Positions 1-8,057 of a DNA stretch of 32,959 nt are shown here, one piece after another. This DNA comes from ZLKRG08 sp051006515 (GTDB taxonomy: Bacteria; Actinomycetota; Actinomycetes; Nanopelagicales; Nanopelagicaceae). The notes beneath the pieces are model-generated. The model made no database searches, was not told the origin of the DNA, and saw only the letters and a program-made list of their open reading frames with translations. The stretch spans positions 1 to 32,959 of the forward strand of contig JBPCTD010000060.1 of assembly GCA_051006515.1 (NCBI GenBank), read 5' to 3'. A program made the translations under genes and the position numbers. Position 1 is the stretch's first letter. Every line of letters starts with the position of its first letter.

Positions 1-27
1 GAGCAAGACAATCACTAGTAGTGACAT
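1..27 (-). CDS. Start of a membrane protein gene, probably CorC/HlyC-type (partial)
   Basis: An ATG at 27-25 directly follows the TAA stop of ybeY (30-28) and opens a frame of nine codons, MSLLVIVLL, that runs off the left edge. The residues are strongly hydrophobic, as expected for the first membrane helix of the CNNM/CBS-domain (CorC/HlyC) protein that often follows ybeY in actinobacteria. Only the start is visible, so the family is inferred from position and hydrophobicity. No ribosome-binding site other than the end of ybeY is available, which suggests translational coupling. Confidence 0.45.
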
Positions 28-456
28 TTATGCAGATCTCCTGACCAACTCTTCTTGTAATGCAAACATAACTCGTTCCTCTTCTAGCTCTTGATGATCA
101 TAGCCAAGTAGGTGTAGCAATCCGTGTGCAGCAAGAATCTTTACTTCATGTTCGTAACTATGCCCAGCTTTCTCGGCTTGGCTGCGCGCAACCAATGGTG
201 AAATCACAATATCTCCCAAAATTCCTGGTTCTGGATCATTTGGTCTTAATTCATCCATTGGGAAGCTCATTACATCTGTAGTGCCTGGAAGATCCATCCA
301 CTTAACATGCAACTCTTCCATTTCGGAATCATTTATAAATGCAAGTGTTAATTCGCACTCTGGATGAAGCCCCAATTCTTTAATTGAAAATTGCAGCAAT
401 TTAAGCACATCGGATTCAGGTGCTAATTGTCCTGACCGGTTTTCAATTTCGATCAT
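28..456 (-). CDS. ybeY: Endoribonuclease YbeY
   Basis: This is a single-strand-specific endoribonuclease of the UPF0054 family, which acts in 16S rRNA 3'-end maturation and ribosome quality control in the cytoplasm. The family's zinc-binding signature H-x3-H-x5-H is present as HGLLHLLGYDH, with His at residues 111, 115 and 121. The length of 142 aa is normal. The ATG overlaps the phoH TGA (ATGA, 4 bases), so the two are probably translationally coupled. It sits at the end of the hrcA-dnaJ-rsmE-HIT-phoH-ybeY order typical of actinobacteria, which links it to the heat-shock and RNA-maturation group. Confidence 0.97.
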   Translation of the reverse strand: MIEIENRSGQLAPESDVLKLLQFSIKELGLHPECELTLAFINDSEMEELHVKWMDLPGTTDVMSFPMDELRPNDPEPGILGDIVISPLVARSQAEKAGHSYEHEVKILAAHGLLHLLGYDHQELEEERVMFALQEELVRRSA

Positions 457-1442
457 CGGATATGGCGCGTCTGCGATACGGAAGCGTTCTTCGCTTCATC
501 GTACGATTCGTATGCGCTAACTATGTCGCTAATTAATCTATGGCGAACCACATCTTCGGCCGTCAAATCCATAAATGCGATGTCATCAATTCCTTGGAGA
601 ATTTTACGAATAGTTGCTAAACCAGAGTTTTTGCCATTCGGTAGATCTACCTGTGTTACGTCGCCAGTGATTACCATCTTTGAGCCAAAGCCTAATCTGG
701 TGAGGAACATCTTCATCTGTTCTGGAGTTGTGTTCTGCGCTTCATCAAGAATGATAAATGAATCATTGAGTGTGCGACCTCGCATATATGCAAGCGGCGC
801 AACTTCAATTACACCACTTTGCATCAGTTTAGGAATAGCGTCTTGATCTAACATGTCATGTAGCGCATCAAATAGTGGTCTTAAGTATGGATCAATCTTC
901 TCAGTTAATGTGCCAGGCAAGAATCCCAAATGTTCGCCAGCTTCTACCGCTGGGCGGGTAAGAATTATGCGATTAATTTCGCGCGCTTGTAGTGCAGCGA
1001 CTGCTTTAGCCATTGCTAAATAAGTTTTACCAGTACCTGCGGGACCGATTCCGAAAGTAATGGTGTTCTCTGCAATAGCTTCAACATAAGACTTTTGATT
1101 TGCAGTCTTTGGTCTAATGGTGCGGCCACGATTGCTAACTATGTTTAGCGAGAGCACTTCAGCTGGATGCTTCTGTGGATTGGATTTAAGCATTGAAATT
1201 GAACGCTTAATGACATCCGGGCTGATGTCTTGGCCAGAGCGAAGCACCACAAGTAGCTCTGTGATTAATTGTTCGACGCGATCGCATTCTTCAACATCAC
1301 CGCGAAGTGCAATTTCATTGCCACGCACAGTTAATGAAACATTAGGAAAAGCAGCTTCGATTTCGCGTAAGTTTTTATCTGCTGGACCTACAAGAGCGAC
1401 CATTGGAATGGCGGTCGGGACCGTAATAAGGGTTCGTTCCAT
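453..1442 (-). CDS. phoH: PhoH family ATPase
   Basis: This is a PhoH/PhoL-type P-loop ATPase of 329 aa. Walker A is GPAGTGKT at residues 133-140, and a Walker B-like IILDEAQN lies near residue 230. The N-terminal ~100 residues are the usual PhoH-like extension. In many bacteria phoH is paired with ybeY and the pair is linked to rRNA processing; the biochemical role of PhoH itself is poorly defined. The start ATG lies 46 bases after the HIT gene and has no purine-rich ribosome-binding site. A -10-like TAGAAT lies 9 bases upstream, so the gene may have its own nearly leaderless promoter in addition to read-through. Confidence 0.95.
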   Translation of the reverse strand: MERTLITVPTAIPMVALVGPADKNLREIEAAFPNVSLTVRGNEIALRGDVEECDRVEQLITELLVVLRSGQDISPDVIKRSISMLKSNPQKHPAEVLSLNIVSNRGRTIRPKTANQKSYVEAIAENTITFGIGPAGTGKTYLAMAKAVAALQAREINRIILTRPAVEAGEHLGFLPGTLTEKIDPYLRPLFDALHDMLDQDAIPKLMQSGVIEVAPLAYMRGRTLNDSFIILDEAQNTTPEQMKMFLTRLGFGSKMVITGDVTQVDLPNGKNSGLATIRKILQGIDDIAFMDLTAEDVVRHRLISDIVSAYESYDEAKNASVSQTRHIR

Positions 1443-1451
1443 GTGGTCGTT

Positions 1452-1457
1452 ATTCTA
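1452..1457 (-). promoter_or_regulatory. Candidate -10 element for phoH
   Basis: On the minus strand TAGAAT (consensus TANNNT) lies 9 bases before the phoH ATG in the 46-base gap after the HIT gene. No good -35 is seen 16-19 bases upstream. If used, the transcript would have a leader of only about 2-3 bases. Confidence 0.3.
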
Positions 1458-1488
1458 CCGAAAAGAAATGGTTCCGTTTTAACTGGTA

Positions 1489-1836
1489 TTAGCCGGGCGG
1501 CCAAGTGAAATCACGCCCACCTAACAGGTGCAAGTGAGCGTGGAATACCGATTGACCAACTGCTGCACCAGTATTGAAAACAGTTCTATACCCCGGAAGG
1601 TTTCGTTCTGACGCAATTATCTTTGCCGCTTTAAATAACGCTGCTGTGACTACTGCACTTGCATCGGCTAGGGCTGCGGCATTTTCAACATGCAGAGTTG
1701 GAACTAAAAGCACATGAGTAGGTGCCTGTGGGTTGAGATCATTAAATGCAACTACATTTTCATCTTTATAAACAATATCAGCTGGAATTTCACCTTCGAT
1801 GATTTTGCAGAAAATGCAGTTGGGATCTAACGCCAT
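1489..1836 (-). CDS. HIT family protein (HINT-type nucleotide hydrolase)
   Basis: This is a 115-aa histidine-triad protein of the HINT branch, which hydrolyses purine nucleoside phosphoramidates and related aminoacyl-AMP compounds. The signature HAHLHLLGG has His at 99, 101 and 103, and the N-terminal CIFCKII segment is typical of the family. Length matches HINT proteins of other actinobacteria. It starts with ATG 4 bases after the rsmE stop and lies in the same minus-strand run, so it is co-transcribed with rsmE. The physiological substrate cannot be told from sequence. Confidence 0.93.
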   Translation of the reverse strand: MALDPNCIFCKIIEGEIPADIVYKDENVVAFNDLNPQAPTHVLLVPTLHVENAAALADASAVVTAALFKAAKIIASERNLPGYRTVFNTGAAVGQSVFHAHLHLLGGRDFTWPPG

Positions 1837-1840
1837 GGAT

Positions 1841-2530
1841 TTACCATACCTTCATCAAAGCGCTAACTGCGCTAACTGCTGCTAAACCAGCATGTGCAGA
1901 GCGCAAGACAGGTCTGCCAAGTTTTATGGTTTTGCCACCTGCGGAAGTGAACTTTGCCAATTCACTATCTGAAATTCCACCTTCTGGGCCAATGATGATC
2001 AAAGTTGAAGTTGCAGCTTTTACCACTTCTGAGATTTGGTTAGTGGCAGATTCATGACAGATCAACACTTGTTCATAATTCGAAAATAAATCTAAAACTG
2101 CCGCAGTTTCCAATTGGCTATGAACTTTCGGAATATCAAATCTACGACTCTGCTTACTTGCTTCAACTGCAGCAACTTCCCACTTTTCGCTATCTTTACC
2201 GATTGAACGTTCTGCTCTCCAAGGAATTATTTCGCAGACACCAGATGCCGTGAGTAGCTCAACTGCTTCTTTGGCGCGATCGCTCTTTGGTATCGCCTGC
2301 ACCACAGAAATCGTTGAAGGGTGATTTCTTTCGCTACCTTTTTCTAGAATATTTAATGAAACTTGGGCTTTGGTAATTGATGTAATCGCACAACGCGCCC
2401 AACCTCCAGTGCCATTAGATACCAATAACTCTTCACCAATATTCATACGCAAAACACGTGATGCATGATGAGCATCATCGCCAGTTAATTCGGGGTGCTC
2501 TAGATTAGAAACAAAGAAGAGTTGTAACAT
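1841..2530 (-). CDS. rsmE: 16S rRNA (uracil-1498-N3)-methyltransferase RsmE
   Basis: This is a SPOUT-class methyltransferase that methylates U1498 of 16S rRNA. It is 229 aa, the usual length. The C-terminal half carries the knot motifs IIGPEGGISDSEL and LGRPVLRSAHAG. The latter replaces the common LRTETA with RSAHAG, a conservative variation at the SAM-binding loop. The N-terminal PUA-like domain shows the family's DDAHHASRVLR. Its ATG overlaps the last base of the dnaJ stop (TAATG), and the HIT gene follows after 4 bases, so the genes form one operon. Confidence 0.95.
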   Translation of the reverse strand: MLQLFFVSNLEHPELTGDDAHHASRVLRMNIGEELLVSNGTGGWARCAITSITKAQVSLNILEKGSERNHPSTISVVQAIPKSDRAKEAVELLTASGVCEIIPWRAERSIGKDSEKWEVAAVEASKQSRRFDIPKVHSQLETAAVLDLFSNYEQVLICHESATNQISEVVKAATSTLIIIGPEGGISDSELAKFTSAGGKTIKLGRPVLRSAHAGLAAVSAVSALMKVW

Positions 2531-3645
2531 TAAAACCTAAGCGCTCCGCGTAATTTTGCCATTATTGAGCCATCATCTTTTTTAATGGTTGAGTTGTCGC
2601 CATGTTCTCCGCGCAGTTCCGCAAATTTACGTAGCAGCTCTTCTTCTTCTCTATTTAACTTAGTTGGAGTTATAACTTCAATATGAACAATTAAGTCACC
2701 GCGGCCATTGCCACGTAATCTAGTTACTCCCCGATTCTTAAGCGAGATTTTGCTGCCTGATTGAGTTCCGGCCTTAATTTCGATCTCTTCTTCGCCATCA
2801 AGAGTATTTATCTTTGCTTTTGTGCCAAGTGCGGCAGCAGAGAATGGAATTGATAGTGCTAAGTGAAGAGTTTCGCCATCTCTGACCAAATATTCATGAT
2901 CTCTTTGAATGATTTCAACGTAAAGATCGCCAGCTGGTCCGCCACCAGGACCTACTTCACCGCGACCTGATAATTGAATTCGATTACCGGTTTCGACGCC
3001 ACCTGGAATTTCAATTTTTATTGTCTGTCGCGCACGGACTCTTCCGTCACCGCTACATTCGCGACAAGGATTACTGATTACAGTTCCGTAACCTTGGCAG
3101 GCCGCACAAGGTCTAGATGTCATTACTTGACCTAAAATTGATCTAGTTACTTGTTGTGTTTCACCGCGACCTTTACAGATTCCACAAACACTTGGATTGG
3201 TGCCATCTTGGCAACCGCTGCCAGAACATTTTTCACATAACACTGCGCTTTCAACTGTGATTTCTCGTTCAGTGCCAAAGCAAGCTTCTGCTAAATCAAT
3301 TTCAACTCTGATTAGCGCATCTTGTCCGGCACGTGCTCTGGATCGCGGCCCTCTAGATGATGCACCTTGACCAAAGAATGCATCCATAATGTCATTGAAA
3401 CCAAAGCCGCCATTAAACCCACCGCCGAAACCACCACCAAAACTTCCGCCCATGTCATATTGCTGACGTTTCTGTGGATCACTTAAAACATCATATGCCG
3501 CAGTTACCTCTTTGAAACGTTCTTGTACCTGCGGATCTGGATTTATATCTGGATGCAGTTCTCGAGCGAGTTTTCGATACGCTCTTTTGATTTCATCACC
3601 ATTGGCATCTCTCGAAACACCTAAAGTCTCATATAAATCAGCCAT
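2530..3645 (-). CDS. dnaJ: Molecular chaperone DnaJ (type I, DnaJ2-like)
   Basis: This is an Hsp40 co-chaperone that stimulates DnaK ATPase and delivers substrates. All type I parts are present in order: a J domain with HPD at residues 31-33, a Gly/Phe-rich linker about 66-84 with repeated GGGFGG-type units, four CxxCxGxG-type zinc motifs between about residues 137 and 201, and a C-terminal substrate-binding domain. Length is 371 aa. Its start codon abuts the hrcA stop with no spacing, the hrcA-dnaJ2 arrangement of actinobacteria. A second dnaJ next to dnaK-grpE would be expected elsewhere in the genome but cannot be seen here. Confidence 0.96.
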   Translation of the reverse strand: MADLYETLGVSRDANGDEIKRAYRKLARELHPDINPDPQVQERFKEVTAAYDVLSDPQKRQQYDMGGSFGGGFGGGFNGGFGFNDIMDAFFGQGASSRGPRSRARAGQDALIRVEIDLAEACFGTEREITVESAVLCEKCSGSGCQDGTNPSVCGICKGRGETQQVTRSILGQVMTSRPCAACQGYGTVISNPCRECSGDGRVRARQTIKIEIPGGVETGNRIQLSGRGEVGPGGGPAGDLYVEIIQRDHEYLVRDGETLHLALSIPFSAAALGTKAKINTLDGEEEIEIKAGTQSGSKISLKNRGVTRLRGNGRGDLIVHIEVITPTKLNREEEELLRKFAELRGEHGDNSTIKKDDGSIMAKLRGALRF

Positions 3646-4653
3646 TTATGCCTGCTCCTGTAAATAACGACTTACATAATTTGCAACTGCGCTAACGGCA
3701 GCCATAGAACTGGCGTAATCCATTCGTGTGGGGCCGATGACACCGAGCGCTCCAACTTCACCGTAACTAGTTGAAATCACACTGGTCTCACGCAGATTTG
3801 CATCTGACTGTTCGCTACCAATCTTAACTTGTAAACCAGGTACCCCATTATTGGCACCGCCTAGTAAGCGAAGTAGTACTACCTGCTCTTCAAGCGCTTC
3901 GAGAATTGGGTGTACTTGAGCCGAGAAATCTTCACGGAATCGAGTTAAGTTTGCTGTGCCTGCCAAAACAACTTTCTCTTCTGGTTTTTCAAGTGCCATT
4001 TCAATCAGCGTTGATACTACTACCGCCATATTTTTGCGATCCATTGCTGAAAGAGAATCCATCAAAATTGTAAGCCGCTCTGCTACCTCAGGTAATTTTT
4101 GCCCTGCAATAGAGTTATTTAGTTTAACTCTCATGTTATTTAAGAATTCATCATCTACTTCAGTGGCTAAATCAATCATGCGCTGTTCGACTCGGCCAGT
4201 ATCGGTAATCAGAATTAACATCACGCGCATAGGGTGAAGTAGAACTAATTCAACGTGACGCACTCTAGATTTAACTAACGATGGGTACTGCACTACTGCC
4301 ACTTGTTTAGTCACATCGGCTAACAATTTAACAGTACGCATTACAACATCATCTAAATCAAGCGCGCCTTCCAAGAAAGTCTCAATAGCTCTGCGTTCCG
4401 GAGTCGAAAGAGGTTTAACAGTTGCCAGCTGGTCAACGAAAGCACGATAACCTAAATCAGTTGGAATTCTTCCGGCAGAGGTATGAGGCTGGGCAATCAA
4501 TCCCTCTTCTTCCAGAACTGCCATTTCATTGCGAATAGTTGCAGGCGAAACTCCCAAATTATGTTTTTCGGCCAAGACTTTAGAGCCGACTGGTTCGTGA
4601 GTAGCTACATACTCATCGACTATCGCTCTTAAGATATCTAAACGTCTGCTCAT
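3646..4653 (-). CDS. hrcA: Heat-inducible transcription repressor HrcA
   Basis: This represses class I heat-shock genes by binding the CIRCE inverted repeat. The N-terminal winged helix (residues 1-75) is clear, including EPVGSK and SPATIRNEM, followed by the GLIAQPHTSAGRIPT segment and the GAF-like HrcA domain ending in GPTRMDY. It is 335 aa, full length. It lies 14 bases after hemW and directly before dnaJ. No CIRCE element (TTAGCACTC-N9-GAGTGCTAA) is visible upstream of hrcA, hemW, lepA or rpsT, so autoregulation at this locus is not supported by the sequence. Confidence 0.96.
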   Translation of the reverse strand: MSRRLDILRAIVDEYVATHEPVGSKVLAEKHNLGVSPATIRNEMAVLEEEGLIAQPHTSAGRIPTDLGYRAFVDQLATVKPLSTPERRAIETFLEGALDLDDVVMRTVKLLADVTKQVAVVQYPSLVKSRVRHVELVLLHPMRVMLILITDTGRVEQRMIDLATEVDDEFLNNMRVKLNNSIAGQKLPEVAERLTILMDSLSAMDRKNMAVVVSTLIEMALEKPEEKVVLAGTANLTRFREDFSAQVHPILEALEEQVVLLRLLGGANNGVPGLQVKIGSEQSDANLRETSVISTSYGEVGALGVIGPTRMDYASSMAAVSAVANYVSRYLQEQA

Positions 4654-4667
4654 GGAATCCCCGAATT

Positions 4668-5789
4668 TTAAGCCATAATCAAGGTGCGCACGATTCGATC
4701 AGCAATTAAGCGCCCTTTGCTCGTCAAAACCAGTCGATCATCGATTTGCTCTACCTCTTCTGGAAAATCTTTTAGCACTCTAAGTTGCGCTGGATTAAGT
4801 TCGGAAATTGCTAGCCCTTCTCGAAGTCGTATTTTTAACATAAAACTTTCATCGCGCTTCTGATCTGCAGTCAGAGTTTCCCGATCCTGCATTGGCGATT
4901 CAAAATTTGCCAATTGAGATTGATATTTAGTTGGATGCTTTACATTCCACCAGCGAACGCCATCAATATGAGAATGAGCTCCTGGGCCTAAGCCCCACCA
5001 ATTCTGATTACGCCAATAAACCAGATTGTGTTCAGCTGGCCTACCCCAATTGCTTAACTCATACCAATTAAGTCCAGCGTTGCTTGCTAATTTATCTACT
5101 TCTAGATACATCTCAGCCATCAAATCATCATTTGGTTTTTCGATTTCACCTCGTTTAATTTGTGCAGCTAATTTAGTACCAGTCTCAACAATCAGCGCAT
5201 AAGCACTTAAATGATCAATCCGAAATGAAAGCGCAGTTGTTACTGTTTCCTGCCATTCAGTTAGCGTTTCTCCAGGAGCGCCATAAATCAAATCTAGCGA
5301 GACATTATCAAAACCTGCGCTTCTGGCATTTGCTACGGACTTTGCCACATTTTCGGGATTATGAGTACGATCCAAAACTTTCAATACCCGGCTATTAGCC
5401 GATTGCATACCCATTGAGATTCGGTTAATCCCAATAGCGCGATACTCTTCTAAGGATTGCAAAGTAAGAGTATCGGGATTGCACTCCATGGTGATTTCAA
5501 TATTAGGTGCAAATTCCCATCGTTGCTTTAATAAATCTATAACTCGCCCTAAATCTTTGGCCGGAATCAACGATGGAGTTCCGCCGCCAAAGAAGATTGT
5601 GGGAATTGTTGTGGTATTCGTGCGCGCAGCAAATGTAACTTCAGCGATTAGTGAATCGATAAAACCTGCTGAAACCCCTTCAAGGGTGCCGCCTTCACGC
5701 AATTCATTTGGAGTGTAAGTGTTAAAGTCGCAGTAGCCACAGCGCTTCGTGCAATAAGGAATATGAATGTAAAACGATAAATTAGACAT
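4668..5789 (-). CDS. hemW: Radical SAM protein HemW (coproporphyrinogen III oxidase-like)
   Basis: This is a cytosolic radical SAM protein. The CxxxCxxC cluster motif is at Cys13, Cys17 and Cys20 (YCTKRCGYC), followed by FFGGGTPS. HemN, the true oxygen-independent coproporphyrinogen dehydrogenase, has one more Cys in CxxxCxxCxC. Here the residue after CGYC is D-F, so HemW, a heme-binding/heme-trafficking protein, is the better call. The length of 373 aa fits HemW (about 380) and not HemN (about 450). It lies between lepA (18-base gap) and hrcA, the common lepA-hemW-hrcA order. Confidence 0.93.
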   Translation of the reverse strand: MSNLSFYIHIPYCTKRCGYCDFNTYTPNELREGGTLEGVSAGFIDSLIAEVTFAARTNTTTIPTIFFGGGTPSLIPAKDLGRVIDLLKQRWEFAPNIEITMECNPDTLTLQSLEEYRAIGINRISMGMQSANSRVLKVLDRTHNPENVAKSVANARSAGFDNVSLDLIYGAPGETLTEWQETVTTALSFRIDHLSAYALIVETGTKLAAQIKRGEIEKPNDDLMAEMYLEVDKLASNAGLNWYELSNWGRPAEHNLVYWRNQNWWGLGPGAHSHIDGVRWWNVKHPTKYQSQLANFESPMQDRETLTADQKRDESFMLKIRLREGLAISELNPAQLRVLKDFPEEVEQIDDRLVLTSKGRLIADRIVRTLIMA

Positions 5790-5807
5790 TTTTATCCGAA
5801 TTTATCT

Positions 5808-7682
5808 CTATTTTTCGCGAGCAGCTTTAACCTTTTCGATATCCGCATCTGTTGCAAGTGCGGCTACGAAAGCTTCCTGTGGAACTTCTACTCGGCCCAC
5901 CATCTTCATACGCTTCTTACCCTCTTTCTGCTTCTCGAGGAGTTTGCGCTTACGAGTGATGTCACCGCCATAGCACTTAGCTAAAACATCTTTACGAATA
6001 GCTCTGATGTTCTCACGCGCAATAATTTTTGAACCAATTGCAGCTTGAATTGGCACTTCGAACTGTTGCCTTGGAATTAACTCGCGTAGCTTCTGTGTCA
6101 TCATGACGCCATAAGCATATGCTTTATCGCGATGCACGATTGAGCTGAATGCATCAACAGTTTCACTATTAAGCAAAATATCAACTTTTACTAGATTTCC
6201 TGGAAGATTTCCTTTATCTTCATAATCCAATGAAGCGTAACCTTTGGTACGAGATTTCAATTGATCAAAAAAGTCAAAGACGATTTCTGCAAGTGGGAGG
6301 TCATATCTAATCTCTACGCGATCTTCAGATAGATAATCCATACCTAATAATGTGCCGCGGCGATCTTGGCAGAGCTCCATAATTGTTCCGATAAATTCAC
6401 TCGGCGCAAGGACAGTTGCTTTAACTATCGGTTCTAAAACTTCGTCTACTTTGCCATTTGGAAATTCCGAAGGGTTGGTAACAGTTAGTTGCTTGCCATC
6501 TTCCATGGTTACTTCATAAACCACGTTCGGCGCAGTTGAAATTAAATTAAGACCAGCTTCGCGCTCAAGACGCTCGCGCACAATTTCCATGTGTAGTAGC
6601 CCAAGAAATCCGCAGCGGAATCCAAAGCCAAGGGCAGCTGAACTTTCTGGTTCGTAAACTAAAGCCGCATCATTTAATTGCAACTTATCTAGCGCTTCAC
6701 GAAGCATTGGGAAATCTGCGCCATCGATAGGGTACAAACCAGAGAAAACCATTGGTTTTGGATCTTTATAACCAGCAAGTGGCTCTTTCGCAGGTTTTTG
6801 ATACAAAGTAACCGTGTCACCAACGCGTGATTGACGCACATCTTTTACGCCAGTAATTAAATAACCTACTTCACCTACACCTAAACCTTGAGATGCAATT
6901 GGTTCTGGTGAAATCGCACCAATTTCAAGCAATTCATGGCGAGCGCCAGTAGAAATCATTTGAATTTGATCTCTTGGTGAAAGTTTTCCATCAACAACTC
7001 GAATGTAGGTAACCACACCACGATAAACATCGTAAACAGAGTCAAAGATCAATGCACGAGTTGGTGCATCTTTCTGTCCTACAGGCGGTGGAATTTGCGC
7101 CACAATCTCATCAAGTAACTCTTCTACGCCTGCTCCAGTTTTTCCAGAGACGCGTAATACATCTTCAGGATCGCAACCAATTAATTTTGCTAACTCTGCT
7201 GCGAATTTATCTGGTTGCGCTGCCGGCAAATCGATTTTATTTAGCACCGGGATAATCTGAAGGTTGTTCTCCATGGCTAAATAGAGATTTGCCAGAGTCT
7301 GCGCTTCGATTCCTTGCGCGCAATCCACCAATAAAACTGCGCCTTCGCAAGCTGCTAGTGAGCGAGAAACTTCATATGTAAAGTCAACGTGACCGGGTGT
7401 ATCAATCATATTGAGGATGTAATCCTTACCGTCGCGACCGGAGCGCCAAGGAAGACGAACTGCTTGAGATTTAATTGTGATTCCGCGTTCGCGTTCGATA
7501 TCCATGCGATCTAAATACTGAGCACGCATCTGGCGCGGATCCACAACTTCAGTAATTTGAAGCATGCGATCGGCAAGCGTTGATTTTCCGTGATCAATAT
7601 GCGCAATGATGCAGAAATTTCGGATCTGCGCAGGATCGGTGGAAGCAGGCTGTGGCGCCTTACTTAAGGAAATTGCCGGCAT
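5808..7682 (-). CDS. lepA: Elongation factor 4 (LepA)
   Basis: This is a ribosomal GTPase that back-translocates or remobilises stalled ribosomes. The G1 motif AHIDHGKST is at about residues 27-35, followed by DTPGHVDF (G3) and NKIDLP (G4). The EF-G-like domains and the LepA-specific C-terminal domain with RKRKLLEKQKEGKKRMK are all present. Length is 624 aa, with a ~20-residue N-terminal extension common in actinobacteria. It starts 19 bases after rpsT and is probably co-transcribed with it. Confidence 0.97.
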   Translation of the reverse strand: MPAISLSKAPQPASTDPAQIRNFCIIAHIDHGKSTLADRMLQITEVVDPRQMRAQYLDRMDIERERGITIKSQAVRLPWRSGRDGKDYILNMIDTPGHVDFTYEVSRSLAACEGAVLLVDCAQGIEAQTLANLYLAMENNLQIIPVLNKIDLPAAQPDKFAAELAKLIGCDPEDVLRVSGKTGAGVEELLDEIVAQIPPPVGQKDAPTRALIFDSVYDVYRGVVTYIRVVDGKLSPRDQIQMISTGARHELLEIGAISPEPIASQGLGVGEVGYLITGVKDVRQSRVGDTVTLYQKPAKEPLAGYKDPKPMVFSGLYPIDGADFPMLREALDKLQLNDAALVYEPESSAALGFGFRCGFLGLLHMEIVRERLEREAGLNLISTAPNVVYEVTMEDGKQLTVTNPSEFPNGKVDEVLEPIVKATVLAPSEFIGTIMELCQDRRGTLLGMDYLSEDRVEIRYDLPLAEIVFDFFDQLKSRTKGYASLDYEDKGNLPGNLVKVDILLNSETVDAFSSIVHRDKAYAYGVMMTQKLRELIPRQQFEVPIQAAIGSKIIARENIRAIRKDVLAKCYGGDITRKRKLLEKQKEGKKRMKMVGRVEVPQEAFVAALATDADIEKVKAAREK

Positions 7683-7701
7683 GGCGGCTAACTAATTTTT
7701 A

Positions 7702-7962
7702 TTACTTCTTAGCAGCAGCTTTAGCCATTGCTGACTTCTTGTTAGCTGCTTGGTTGCGATGAATTACGCCCTTAGCAACTGCAACATCAAGAAGTCTGGA
7801 AGCGCTACGAAGTTCGGTCTGAACCTTGGCAGCATCGCCAGCTGTAACTGCGTCGCGGAATTTACGGACAGCGCTCTTTAGGCCTGAAGTCACTGCCTTG
7901 TTACGTTGGCGCGCCTTCTCGTTGGTCTTAATTCGCTTAACCTGCGACTTAATGTTTGCCAC
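7702..7962 (-). CDS. rpsT: 30S ribosomal protein S20
   Basis: This is an 86-aa, Lys/Arg/Ala-rich ribosomal protein with the bS20 start MANIKSQVKRI and the C-terminal motif KGVIHRNQAANKKS. It begins with GTG at 7962-7960, preceded by a good Shine-Dalgarno AAGGAGAT. It is the first gene of a likely rpsT-lepA-hemW-hrcA transcript with a promoter candidate about 60 bases upstream. S20 autoregulates translation in E. coli; a small hairpin in the leader here could have a similar role, but this is speculative. Confidence 0.97.
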   Translation of the reverse strand: MANIKSQVKRIKTNEKARQRNKAVTSGLKSAVRKFRDAVTAGDAAKVQTELRSASRLLDVAVAKGVIHRNQAANKKSAMAKAAAKK

Positions 7963-7987
7963 TTTATCTCCTTGATTTTTCGCCGCT

Positions 7988-8005
7988 CACGTATTTTTTT
8001 ACGTG
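7988..8005 (-). other. Hairpin in the rpsT leader
   Basis: A perfect 6-bp inverted repeat, CACGTA and TACGTG, encloses a six-base homopolymer loop (T on plus, A in the rpsT transcript). It lies about 25 bases upstream of the rpsT GTG and downstream of the candidate promoter. No U-run follows in either direction, so it is not a classical terminator. A translational or stability role is possible. Confidence 0.35.
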
Positions 8006-8019
8006 CGGGCAGGTCGCAA

Positions 8020-8048
8020 AGGTTACCAGCGCGCCTATTGCGACTCAA
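8020..8048 (-). promoter_or_regulatory. Candidate promoter for rpsT-lepA
   Basis: Read on the minus strand: -35 TTGAGT (8048-8043), a 17-base spacer, and -10 TAACCT (8025-8020), which matches TANNNT. It lies just after the holA stop codon. The expected start near 8013 gives a leader of about 50 bases containing the hairpin and a strong Shine-Dalgarno. Confidence 0.5.
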
Positions 8049-8057
8049 ATTCGCGCA

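Noticed and set aside
4772..4798. CIRCE-like half site TTAGCACTC near hrcA
   Set aside because: It lies inside the hemW coding region, and the matching second half (GAGTGCTAA at 9-base spacing) is only 4 of 9 positions correct.
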